The notes under the pieces are model-generated. The model did no database searches. It saw only the letters and a list, made by a program, of their open reading frames with translations, and was not told the origin of the DNA. From GCA-003244245 sp035997545 (lineage in GTDB: Bacteria > Actinomycetota > Actinomycetes > Mycobacteriales > Pseudonocardiaceae): DNA of 16,070 bases. Position 1 is the first letter of the stretch; the number at the start of each line of letters is the position of its first letter. Made by a program: the position numbers and the translations under genes. The DNA is taken from assembly GCA_035997545.1 (NCBI GenBank), contig DASYIL010000295.1, positions 1-16,070 of the forward strand, read 5' to 3'. Positions 1 through 6,644 of this stretch are shown piece by piece.

Positions 1-329
1 TCGACGACGTGTGGCGAAGCACCGTCCGTGACCCCGGCAAACCGAGGACCGAATGGTGGTGGGGCACCTGGATCGCCACCGGGCTGATTGGGGGACTCGG
101 CAGCAACCTCATCAGGGACGAAGGCGACTTAGTCATCTACCATACGACCGTCGCCGTGATGATGACCGTCGCAGTGGTGTTCTGGATTCGGGTAGTGCGG
201 ACTGTCTCAGATGCCCAGGATGCACTCGCGGGCGCGACCGCAGCCCCATACTGGAAGAGCCACCGCCGTATGTCTGCGTCGTCGGACGGCCTCTCCGACG
301 ACGGCACTCACCCGCCGAGCACACCGTGA
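1..329 (+). CDS. DUF4328-like membrane protein, 3' end only (partial at window edge)
   Basis: The reading frame is open from the first bases. The GTG at 9 is preceded in frame by two Asp codons and is almost certainly internal, so the true start lies outside the window. The visible part reads DDVWRSTVRDP, then a WWWGTW segment leading into one hydrophobic helix (about residues 16-35 after the GTG). A second helix follows (YHTTVAVMMTVAVVFWIRVV) and then a short polar tail. A VWR-S/A motif followed by a WW-containing helix and a last helix is how the C-terminal half of actinobacterial DUF4328 proteins looks, as I remember them. That family has no established function. The stop is TGA at 327-329. 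The 90 bp between this stop and the next gene show no clear promoter or terminator. Confidence 0.6.
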   Translation, partial: DDVWRSTVRDPGKPRTEWWWGTWIATGLIGGLGSNLIRDEGDLVIYHTTVAVMMTVAVVFWIRVVRTVSDAQDALAGATAAPYWKSHRRMSASSDGLSDDGTHPPSTP

Positions 330-469
330 CCGTGCGCTGCCTCACCCGCCGTGGCAGCCTCCCCGACAGCGGCGACGAACCCGACCTGATCTCCTGGGTC
401 GGCCGCGCCTACTGAGCAACGGTGGACCGGTGGAGTGTCGATGGCCGCCTGAGGCTACCCTCGGACGCC

Positions 470-1663
470 GTGAGCTTCGCAGGATATGACCTGATCGTTG
501 TCGGTTCTGGCTTCTTCGGCCTCACCGTCGCTGAGCGCGCCGCGACCCAGTTGAATAAGCGCGTGCTGGTGTTGGAACGGCGCCACCACCTCGGCGGCAA
601 CGCCTACTCCGATGCCGAGCCGGATACCGGGATCGAGGTGCACCGTTACGGCGCGCACCTTTTCCACACCTCGAACAAGCGCGTGTGGGAGTACGTGAAC
701 CGATTCACCGAGTTCACCGGCTACCAGCACCGCGTGTTCACGATCCACCACGGTCAGGTCTACCCCTTCCCCATGGGCCTGGGGATGATCTCCCAATTCT
801 TCGGCCGCTACTTCACGCCCGGCGAAGCCCGTGCGCTCATTGCCGAGCAGGCCGCCGAGATCGACGGCAAGAACGCGACGAACCTTGAGGAGAAGGCCAT
901 CTCGCTGATCGGTCGCCCGCTCTACGAGGCTTTCGTCCGCGACTACACCGCCAAGCAGTGGCAGACCGACCCCAAAGAACTACCGGCCGCGACGATCACG
1001 CGGTTGCCGGTGCGCTACAACTTCAACAATCGCTACTTCAGTGACACCTACGAGGGCCTACCGGTCCGCGGCTATACCGCGTGGCTGCGTAATATGGCGG
1101 ACCACCCCAACATCGAGATGCAGCTGAACATCGACTTCTTCGAGGTACGCGACGACATCCCCGAGGGCACGCTGGTCGTCTACACCGGACCCCTGGACAG
1201 GTACTTCGACCACTCGGAGGGCTGGCTCGGCTGGCGCACCCTGGATTTCGAGCCCGAAATACTGCATGGCTGCGGTGATTTTCAGGGTACCCCGGTGCTG
1301 AACTATCCCGATGCGGACGTCCCGTTCACTCGTATCCACGAGTTCCGGCACTTCCACCCGGAGCGGGACTACTACCCGGCCGACAAGACCGTCATCATGC
1401 GGGAGTTCTCCCGATTCGCCGACAAGGAAGACGAGCCGTACTATCCGATCAACACCCCGGAGGACCGGGTCAAGCTGGCGCGCTACCGCGAACTGGCCAA
1501 GACCGAAACCGCGCAGCGCAATGTGCTGTTCGGCGGCCGGCTAGGCACCTACAAGTACCTGGACATGCACATGGCCATCGGTTCAGCGCTGGCGATGTTC
1601 GGCAACAAGATTGCGCCGTACTTCACGGACAATCAAGCACTCGACGGCTCCATCGACGACTAA
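470..1663 (+). CDS. glf: UDP-galactopyranose mutase
   Basis: This FAD-dependent enzyme interconverts UDP-galactopyranose and UDP-galactofuranose, the donor for the galactan of the arabinogalactan cell wall. It acts in the cytoplasm. The protein opens with a Rossmann FAD motif (DLIVVGSGFFGLTVAE). It keeps the family blocks GGNAYS, GAHLFHTSNKRVWEYV, YTAKQWQTDPKELPA, RYFSDTYEGLP, IHEFRHFHPERDY and LFGGRLGTYKYLDMHMAI, closely matching the mycobacterial Glf I remember. From GTG 470 it is 397 residues, against about 399 in M. tuberculosis. The frame is open to a GTG at 422, but the extra 16 residues are atypical and neither start has a good ribosome binding site. No galactofuranosyltransferase gene is adjacent. 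The TAA stop is one base before the GTG of the truncated exchanger downstream. Confidence 0.95.
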   Translation: MSFAGYDLIVVGSGFFGLTVAERAATQLNKRVLVLERRHHLGGNAYSDAEPDTGIEVHRYGAHLFHTSNKRVWEYVNRFTEFTGYQHRVFTIHHGQVYPFPMGLGMISQFFGRYFTPGEARALIAEQAAEIDGKNATNLEEKAISLIGRPLYEAFVRDYTAKQWQTDPKELPAATITRLPVRYNFNNRYFSDTYEGLPVRGYTAWLRNMADHPNIEMQLNIDFFEVRDDIPEGTLVVYTGPLDRYFDHSEGWLGWRTLDFEPEILHGCGDFQGTPVLNYPDADVPFTRIHEFRHFHPERDYYPADKTVIMREFSRFADKEDEPYYPINTPEDRVKLARYRELAKTETAQRNVLFGGRLGTYKYLDMHMAIGSALAMFGNKIAPYFTDNQALDGSIDD

Positions 1664-1664
1664 A

Positions 1665-2198
1665 GTGAAGGGTCAAACACCGACGAGCGCGGTGACGGCC
1701 TCGGTGGCGAGCGGGTCGACCGGTGCAAGCTATCCAGCCCATCGGAAGCAGTGGCTCGCACCGCTATCGTCGGAGGCCCCGGAACTGATCATCGCGGTGC
1801 TGTTCGCCATTCGCGGCAAGGGCACCGCCGCGATCACCATGCTGATCTCCAGCAAGGTCAACCAGTGGACCCTACTCGTCGGGTCGCTACCCCTGGCCTA
1901 CCTCGCCGGCGGCGGTGGGACCGCCCTGGTCCTTGACGGCCGGCAGATCGAGGAAATGCTACTCACCGCGGCCCAGACCATGATGGGCGTCGCCGTGCTA
2001 CTCGCACTGCGGTTCCCCCGCTGGGCCGCCTGGACGCTGCTAGCGCTGTTCCTGGTCCAATTCCCGCTCACCGACACCAACGGACGACTCGTCCTGGCCG
2101 GCATCTACCTCGTCTTCGCCGCAGCGGCGCTGGTGTGGCACCGCCAGACGATCATACCCACCCTCCTGGCACCGTTCAGGCCCAGCACGTCGCCGTAG
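1665..2198 (+). pseudogene. Truncated Na+/Ca2+ (cation) exchanger, C-terminal half
   Basis: The frame reads QWLAPLSSEAPELIIAVLFA, which resembles the second alpha-repeat of CaCA-family cation exchangers with its S-x-PE cation-binding motif. It continues with ISSKVNQWTLLVGSLPLAY and EEMLLTAAQ, then further hydrophobic helices to the end. Intact actinobacterial exchangers have an equivalent first repeat before this point. Here the first half is absent and replaced by about 25 unrelated residues after GTG 1665. That GTG lies one base after the glf stop and has no Shine-Dalgarno sequence; the frame also continues back into glf. I read it as a remnant fused to the glf end by deletion or recombination. 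A functional half-size protein pairing with another half cannot be excluded. Confidence 0.7.
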
Positions 2199-2274
2199 AG
2201 CACATCGAGCAGGCCCTGGGGCCGAGTCGGATGACCAGCCGATCAGGCCTCGCGAGCGATATTGGAGTGTTCTC

Positions 2275-2538
2275 GTGCTGGACTCCGAACAGGCCCGCAA
2301 CCACTTCCGGCGCCGCCTGCAGCGGCTGCCCTACCCGCTGTGGCGGCCCCTCGCTCGTCTCCTTCAATACGCACACCCTCTTGGCCTGGCACCGCAGGCT
2401 GGTCTCGCGGAGATGGGACTACACGGCCCGCCGCCGGCCCGGACGTCCCCCAACGGCCGCAGCGATCAAGAAAATCGTGACTCGCATGGCCGTCGAGAAT
2501 CCCACCTGGGGACATCGGCGGGTGCAGGGCGAAACTGA
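2275..2538 (+). pseudogene. Transposase (integrase-core IS family) remnant, frameshifted
   Basis: From about 2360 to 2538 one frame encodes TLLAWHRRLVSRRWDY followed by RRPGRPP and ENPTWGHRRVQGE. This is the conserved linker just before the DDE core in a common actinobacterial integrase-type transposase family. The stretch upstream (2275-2350), in another frame, reads RLPYPLWRP, which fits the segment normally just before TLLxWHR, so a frameshift lies near 2350. The catalytic core after the RVQGE motif is missing: the downstream sequence does not continue the match in any frame. A GGAG precedes GTG 2275, so a short peptide could be made. No terminal inverted repeats are visible. The remnant sits between two other gene fragments and probably records the element that damaged this region. 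Confidence 0.65.
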
Positions 2539-2577
2539 TCCGAGTGCCGACGTGGATCAGGGCTGGGATGTGTGCCC

Positions 2578-3900
2578 TCATGGCGCAATCCCGTCCGATG
2601 AGCTACGAGGCAGCTCATCGGTCGCCTGGCGGGTGGCGGCGGTTCTGGCGTCGTAGCGTACGAAGGCCGGTATGGAGAGCGCGAGCAGCCCGATGCCGGC
2701 CAGGCACGCCAGCCCGCCGGAAACGACCGACACCCGGGGAGTGAACGCGGCCGCCACCACGCCCGCTTCGAGGTCGCCGAGACGAGGGCCGCCCGCGACC
2801 ACGACGATGAACACGCCCTGGAGCCGGCCCTGCATCTCCGGTGGGGTCGCAACCTGCAGGATCGTCGAGCGGTAGACCGCGCTCACGGTGTCGGCCGCGC
2901 CGGCGACCGCGAGCAGCACCAGCCCGAGCCACAGCGTCGAGGTCAGCCCGAACAGCGTGATCGCCACACCCCACACCGCGATCGACAACACCACCCCGAG
3001 CCCGTGGCGGTGCACCCGGGCGATGGCCCCACCCAGCAACGCCACAACGACCGCCCCCGCCGCGGGCGTGGCGTAGAGCAAGCCAGCGGTCCCGGCGCCG
3101 CCGCCGTATTGCTCGTAGGCCAGCGCGGGGAACAGCGCCTCCGGCGCTCCGAAGATCATCGCGATGAGGTCAGCGATAAACGTCATCCGCACGACCGGGC
3201 GGGCCGCGAGGAACCGCAGCCCCTCTACGACGGAGGCCAGGCCAGCCCGCCGGGCACCCTCACCGGGCGGTAGCGACGGCAGCCGCACCGTGGAGTAGAA
3301 GGCGCCGGCGAAGGTTGCGACGTCGATCGCGTAGGCCCACGCGAAGCCGCCAGTGCCCACCGCCACCCCGGCCAGCAGCGGCCCGGCGATGACCGTGAGC
3401 TGCATGCTGCCGTAGGCCAGCGTGTTGGCCGCCGGCAGCTTCTCAGCTCGCACCAACTGCGGAATGATCGCCCGCCGAGTCGGCGAGTCGACCGCCGCGA
3501 ACGCCGCCTGCACGGCGACGCACGCGAACAACACACTGACCCGGTTGGTCTGCAGTAGGGCATGTACCAGCAAGGCGACGCTGACCAGCATCGCCCCAGC
3601 CGAGGTGATCAAAACCAGCTTGCGACGATCAACCGCGTCGGCGATCGAGCCACCGTAGAGCCCAAAGACGACCAATGGCACGAAACCGGCGAGCCCGATG
3701 AGACCGACGTCCAGCGACGAGCCGGTGATCGCGTACACCTGCAGCGGTACCGCGATCCGCGTCACCTGCGTGCCGACCAGCGAGACCGTCTGGCCGGCGA
3801 ACAACCGCCGGAAGGGGGCGGACTCGCGCAGCGGCGTGATGTCGGACGCGACCGCGCACAGGACCCGCCGGAGGGTCTTCACTTCATCACACTCAACCAC
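2578..3900 (-). CDS. Major facilitator superfamily exporter (MFS_3/EntS-like)
   Basis: The 440-residue product has about twelve hydrophobic segments, the usual MFS length. The N-terminal part reads FRRLFAGQTVSLVGTQV, followed by the loop 2-3 signature YGGSIADAVDRRKLVL, a variant of the MFS motif G-x-x-x-D-R-x-x-R/K. A cytoplasmic loop with GLRFLAARPVVRMTFIADL separates the two halves. These features match the EntS-like MFS_3 group, which exports siderophores, drugs or other small molecules; the substrate is not readable from sequence. The start is GTG 3900; a second GTG lies six codons further in and neither has a strong ribosome binding site. It is intact, transcribed leftward and convergent with the broken genes on its 3' side. 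No regulator gene adjoins it intact, though a LuxR fragment lies just upstream. Confidence 0.85.
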   Translation of the reverse strand: MVECDEVKTLRRVLCAVASDITPLRESAPFRRLFAGQTVSLVGTQVTRIAVPLQVYAITGSSLDVGLIGLAGFVPLVVFGLYGGSIADAVDRRKLVLITSAGAMLVSVALLVHALLQTNRVSVLFACVAVQAAFAAVDSPTRRAIIPQLVRAEKLPAANTLAYGSMQLTVIAGPLLAGVAVGTGGFAWAYAIDVATFAGAFYSTVRLPSLPPGEGARRAGLASVVEGLRFLAARPVVRMTFIADLIAMIFGAPEALFPALAYEQYGGGAGTAGLLYATPAAGAVVVALLGGAIARVHRHGLGVVLSIAVWGVAITLFGLTSTLWLGLVLLAVAGAADTVSAVYRSTILQVATPPEMQGRLQGVFIVVVAGGPRLGDLEAGVVAAAFTPRVSVVSGGLACLAGIGLLALSIPAFVRYDARTAATRQATDELPRSSSDGIAP

Positions 3901-4127
3901 GGCGTAAGAGTGATCGAAACTGGCATTCTTCGCAGAGGGTCCATGTGTTGCGCGCCGCTACGCCAGGATTGTGCTCCCTGCCCCTTTCGTACCTGACCCT
4001 GGAGGTTCTCCCTTCGAGATTTCCAATATTCCTACCAATGCGAATGCAGATGCTAACGTCACCGCCGTCACCTTGGCTCTCACTGGCGCTACAGCACCGG
4101 TCAACCCGGCGACTGCGCTCGGTGCGC
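3901..4127. other. Gene-free stretch with a locally lower GC patch
   Basis: Between the MFS start and the LuxR fragment no convincing gene is seen. Bases about 4005-4060 are noticeably richer in A and T than the rest of the window. Open frames cross this stretch on both strands (for example from GTG 3971), but they lack recognisable domains and run on as shadows of the LuxR fragment and the DUF1918 gene. The region probably contains the MFS promoter on the minus strand, although I could not define a -10 element. Confidence 0.4.
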
Positions 4128-4290
4128 CACGGGCTGCGGGGCGGTTACGCCTGGACCGCAGGGCTGTACCTGGCCGCCCGGTCGCCGCGCGAGCACAGCG
4201 ACCGGGCGGCCTTCCTGGACAAGTTCGTCGGCACCGACCGCTTCGTGCTCGACCTACTCGGCTCCGAGGTACTCGCCACGCAGCCGCCAG
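4128..4290 (+). pseudogene. MalT/LAL-type LuxR regulator fragment
   Basis: One frame in this stretch reads GYAWTAGLYLAARSPREHSD, followed by RAAFLDKFVGTDRFVLDLL and EVLATQPP. It corresponds to the segment after the ATPase domain of large LuxR-family regulators (typical form: GWAAGLxLAALSLRGRxD, then FxGxDRxVxDYLxxEVLxxQP). Nothing recognisable of the ATP-binding part precedes it, and the C-terminal LuxR helix-turn-helix does not follow. It is therefore an internal fragment of about 55 codons from a gene that is usually about 900 codons long. It may be what remains of a regulator for the neighbouring MFS exporter, but that is speculation. Confidence 0.65.
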
Positions 4291-4360
4291 ACCGCCGATC
4301 TCGTCCCAGCCGGCTGGCCGGGCGCAGTCCCGTTGGCGCAAGCCTGACGGCGCGGGCCGG

Positions 4361-4552
4361 CTACCCGCCCACGGGGGGTTGCACCTCGCAGTCCGGGCCC
4401 GGGAAGATCAGGCGTTCGCGGCCGTCGTCGAACCGGACGAGGTAGGGCGGCTGGCCATCCGGCCCCCGCACCTCCACCACGTCGCCCAGGCGGTCGGGCC
4501 GGTTGACAGTGCGGCCATGCACGCACAGCCGGTCACCGATGCTTGCTCGCAT
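4361..4552 (-). CDS. DUF1918 domain protein
   Basis: This 63-residue protein begins MRASIGDRLCVHGRTV and continues through VEVRGPDGQPPYLVRFDDG to ERLIFPGPDCEV. That is essentially the whole DUF1918 domain, a small SH3-like beta barrel common in actinobacteria whose function is not established. The length is normal for the family, so the gene is complete. A strong ribosome binding site (GAGGTGATC on the minus strand, bases 4557-4565) precedes the ATG by a proper distance and fixes the start. It is divergent from tenA, with 131 bp between the two starts. Confidence 0.9.
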   Translation of the reverse strand: MRASIGDRLCVHGRTVNRPDRLGDVVEVRGPDGQPPYLVRFDDGRERLIFPGPDCEVQPPVGG

Positions 4553-4683
4553 GATGGATCACCTCGCTGGCAGGGGTCGATTGTCGCTACCACGTCCGAC
4601 GCTAGGCCCGTCAACGGCTCAGCTCAACCACCCACTCGGTCACGCTGCTGGCAATCTGGTGCTGTGTCGACGGAAGGCGAGGC

Positions 4684-5346
4684 ATGATGCTGTCGGCGAG
4701 GCTGTGGCAGTCGATGGATGGCGTTTACCGCCAGGTGCTGGAACACCCGTTCCTCACCGGGCTCACCGACGGCAGCCTGCCGCGCGAGGCGTTCCACTAT
4801 TTCGTCGTGCAAGACGCGCACTACCTCCGGGGTTTCGCCCGGGCGCTGACCGTCTGCGGCGCGAAGGCGCCCACCGAGGACGACGCCCGAATGTTCGCCG
4901 AGCACGCGACCGGCGCGATCACCGCCGAGCAGGGCATGCAGGCCGAGCTCATCGACGCTCTGGGCAGCTCGGTGACCGAGGCCGCAGCCGTGCCCGTCGC
5001 GCCGACCACCCTCGCCTACACCAGCTACCTGCTGGCCACCGTGCACTGCGAGTCATTCGCCGAAGGACTAGGTGCCGTGCTGCCCTGTTACTGGATCTAC
5101 GCAAGGGTCGGCGGGGCACTCCTGGAACGGTCCTCACCGGATCCGCTGTACGCGCGGTGGATCGCGATGTACGGCGAGGAGGACTTCCAGTCGGTCGTGG
5201 ACGCGGTGCTCGCGGTCACTGATCGGGTGGGGGCGTCGCTGTCGGCGTCCGAGGCCGACCGGGTGGTCGGGCACGTGCGCAATTCGTCGCGCTACGAGTG
5301 GATGTTCTGGGACGCTGCGTATCGCCGGGAGACCTGGCCGGTGTAG
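4684..5346 (+). CDS. tenA: TenA family aminopyrimidine aminohydrolase (thiaminase II)
   Basis: TenA enzymes hydrolyse degraded thiamine pyrimidines, such as aminomethyl-HMP, so that HMP can re-enter thiamine synthesis; some also cleave thiamine. The 220-residue length is typical. Key residues fall at the positions known for Bacillus subtilis TenA: Asp44 (VVQDAHYL), Tyr112 (LAYTSYL), nucleophile Cys135 (VLPCYWIY), Tyr139, Tyr163 and Glu205 (SSRYEWMFW). This makes it a Cys-type, probably active TenA. Two ATG codons stand in tandem at 4684 and 4687; AAGG/GAGG lies just upstream at about 4675-4682. No TPP riboswitch and no other thiamine gene are visible nearby, which fits a stand-alone salvage role. 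It is followed on the same strand by dusB after about 100 bp of repeat-containing DNA. Confidence 0.92.
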   Translation: MMLSARLWQSMDGVYRQVLEHPFLTGLTDGSLPREAFHYFVVQDAHYLRGFARALTVCGAKAPTEDDARMFAEHATGAITAEQGMQAELIDALGSSVTEAAAVPVAPTTLAYTSYLLATVHCESFAEGLGAVLPCYWIYARVGGALLERSSPDPLYARWIAMYGEEDFQSVVDAVLAVTDRVGASLSASEADRVVGHVRNSSRYEWMFWDAAYRRETWPV

Positions 5347-5350
5347 CGGT

Positions 5351-5403
5351 CACCGGGCACCAGCGCCGGACACACCGGGCACCAGCGCCGGACACACCGG
5401 GCA
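5351..5403. repeat. 22-bp tandem repeat, 2.4 copies
   Basis: Two perfect adjacent 22-bp units (5351-5372 and 5373-5394) are followed by nine bases of a third copy. Each unit contains CACCAGCGCCGGACA. They lie between the tenA stop and the dusB ribosome binding site. A similar repeat with the core CATCAGCGCCAAGACA occurs at 14611-14655. Confidence 0.9.
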
Positions 5404-5447
5404 GGAGGTGCGGACACGCCGGGATTGGGAGGAGGGATGATGAGCGC

Positions 5448-6575
5448 GTGCATACGCCGCGACCGCAGCTGCGAATCGGCCCCTATTGGGTCGACCCACC
5501 GGTCGTGCTCGCGCCGATGGCTGGGATCACCAACGCGGCCTTCCGGCGCCTGTGCCGGGAGCACGGGGCGGGGTTGTACGTCTGCGAGATGATCACCAGC
5601 CGGGCGCTGGTGGAGCGACATGCCAGCACCCTGCGGATGATCGGCTTCGACGCCGCGGAGCATCCCCGCTCGATGCAGCTCTACGGAGTCGATCCGGCGA
5701 CGGTCCGCAAGGCCGTGGAGATGATCCGCGACGACGACCTCGCCGATCACGTCGATCTCAACTTCGGTTGCCCGGTCCCGAAGGTCACCCGCCGAGGGGG
5801 CGGTGCGGCGCTGCCCTACAAGCGGGCCCTGTTCAGTGAGATTGTCCGCTGTGCCGTCGAGGCCGCCGAGCACCTCCCCGTCACGGTGAAGTTCCGGATC
5901 GGCATCGACGACGAGCACCGCACGTTCCTCAACGCCGGCCGGATCGCGCAGGACGCTGGTGTGGCCGCGGTAGCCCTGCACGGGCGCACCGCCGCGCAGC
6001 GTTACTCGGGCACCGCCGACTGGGACGCCATCGGCGCGCTCAAGCAGGCGGTCACGTCGATCCCGGTGCTGGGCAATGGGGACATCTTCGCCGCCGCGGA
6101 TGCGATCCGGATGGTGGAGCACACCGGCTGCGACGGAGTCGTGGTGGGGCGCGGCTGCCTCGGACGGCCGTGGCTGTTCGCCGAGCTGGAGGCCGCCTTC
6201 GCCGGCACCCCGGCCCCGACGCCGCCGACCCTCGGGCAGGTTGCGACGATCCTGCGCCGCCACGCCGTGCTGCTCACCCGAGCCCTGGGCACCGACAAGG
6301 GCCTGCGTGACCTGCGCAAGCACGCCTCGTGGTACCTGCACGGCTTCCCGGTCGGCGGGGATGTGCGGCACGCGTTGGGGATGGTGTCCAGCTTCGCCGA
6401 GCTGGACGACCAGCTCGCCCGGCTTGACCCCGATACACCGTTCCCGCGTGACGCTGACGGTCCCCGGGGCCGGCAGGGTTCGCCCGGGCGGGTGGCACTA
6501 CCCGAGGGCTGGCTGGACGACCCGATGGACCTCGCCGTCCCCGCAGGCGCCGAACTGCCCCATTCCGGCGGGTGA
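5448..6575 (+). CDS. dusB: tRNA-dihydrouridine synthase, DusB type
   Basis: This flavoenzyme reduces specific uridines in the tRNA D-loop to dihydrouridine, using FMN and NADPH. The protein is 375 residues from GTG 5448. It shows the TIM-barrel start VVLAPMAGITNAAFRRLC, the CEMITSRAL segment and the MQLYG motif. The catalytic cysteine motif is NFGCPVPKV. Further FMN-site blocks are VKFRIGID, ALHGRTAAQRYSG, VLGNGDIF and VVVGRGCLGRPWLF. The C-terminal helical tRNA-binding domain includes RDLRKHASWYLHGFP. A strong GGAGGAGGGA at 5428-5437 sets the GTG start; the nearer ATG codons at 5437 and 5440 are in another frame. A neighbouring Dus gene (Rv0823c) is part of the same gene order in M. tuberculosis. 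It precedes the LCP gene by about 70 bp on the same strand. Confidence 0.93.
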   Translation: MHTPRPQLRIGPYWVDPPVVLAPMAGITNAAFRRLCREHGAGLYVCEMITSRALVERHASTLRMIGFDAAEHPRSMQLYGVDPATVRKAVEMIRDDDLADHVDLNFGCPVPKVTRRGGGAALPYKRALFSEIVRCAVEAAEHLPVTVKFRIGIDDEHRTFLNAGRIAQDAGVAAVALHGRTAAQRYSGTADWDAIGALKQAVTSIPVLGNGDIFAAADAIRMVEHTGCDGVVVGRGCLGRPWLFAELEAAFAGTPAPTPPTLGQVATILRRHAVLLTRALGTDKGLRDLRKHASWYLHGFPVGGDVRHALGMVSSFAELDDQLARLDPDTPFPRDADGPRGRQGSPGRVALPEGWLDDPMDLAVPAGAELPHSGG

Positions 6576-6589
6576 ACGTGGGCACCCAG

Positions 6590-6595
6590 TAGGAT
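6590..6595 (+). promoter_or_regulatory. Possible -10 element (TAGGAT) before the LCP gene
   Basis: TAGGAT fits the actinobacterial TAnnnT -10 pattern and lies in the short gap after dusB, about 50 bp before the LCP start. No good -35 element is apparent. The LCP gene may instead be read through from dusB. Confidence 0.3.
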
Positions 6596-6644
6596 CCTTC
6601 ACCCGGATGGCGTATCACCGGCGGGTCCAGGTGGAGGAGGTCGG

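Noticed and set aside
53..415. Alternative frame reaching closer to glf, considered as a frameshifted continuation of the DUF4328-like protein
   Set aside because: The residues beyond 329 show no recognisable family features, and the first frame already ends plausibly after the last helix.
4609..4614. TTGACG on the minus strand considered as a -35 element for DUF1918
   Set aside because: No TAnnnT -10 hexamer lies 16-19 bp downstream of it.
3971..4687. 238-codon plus-strand open frame from GTG 3971
   Set aside because: It crosses the LuxR fragment in the wrong frame and runs antisense through the DUF1918 gene, whose start and ribosome binding site are convincing.
5351..5403. Repeats considered as a CRISPR array
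   Set aside because: The units are directly adjacent with no unique spacers, there are only 2.4 copies, and no cas gene is present.
5292..6371. 359-codon open frame opposite dusB
   Set aside because: Antisense shadow of dusB without a recognisable domain or ribosome binding site.
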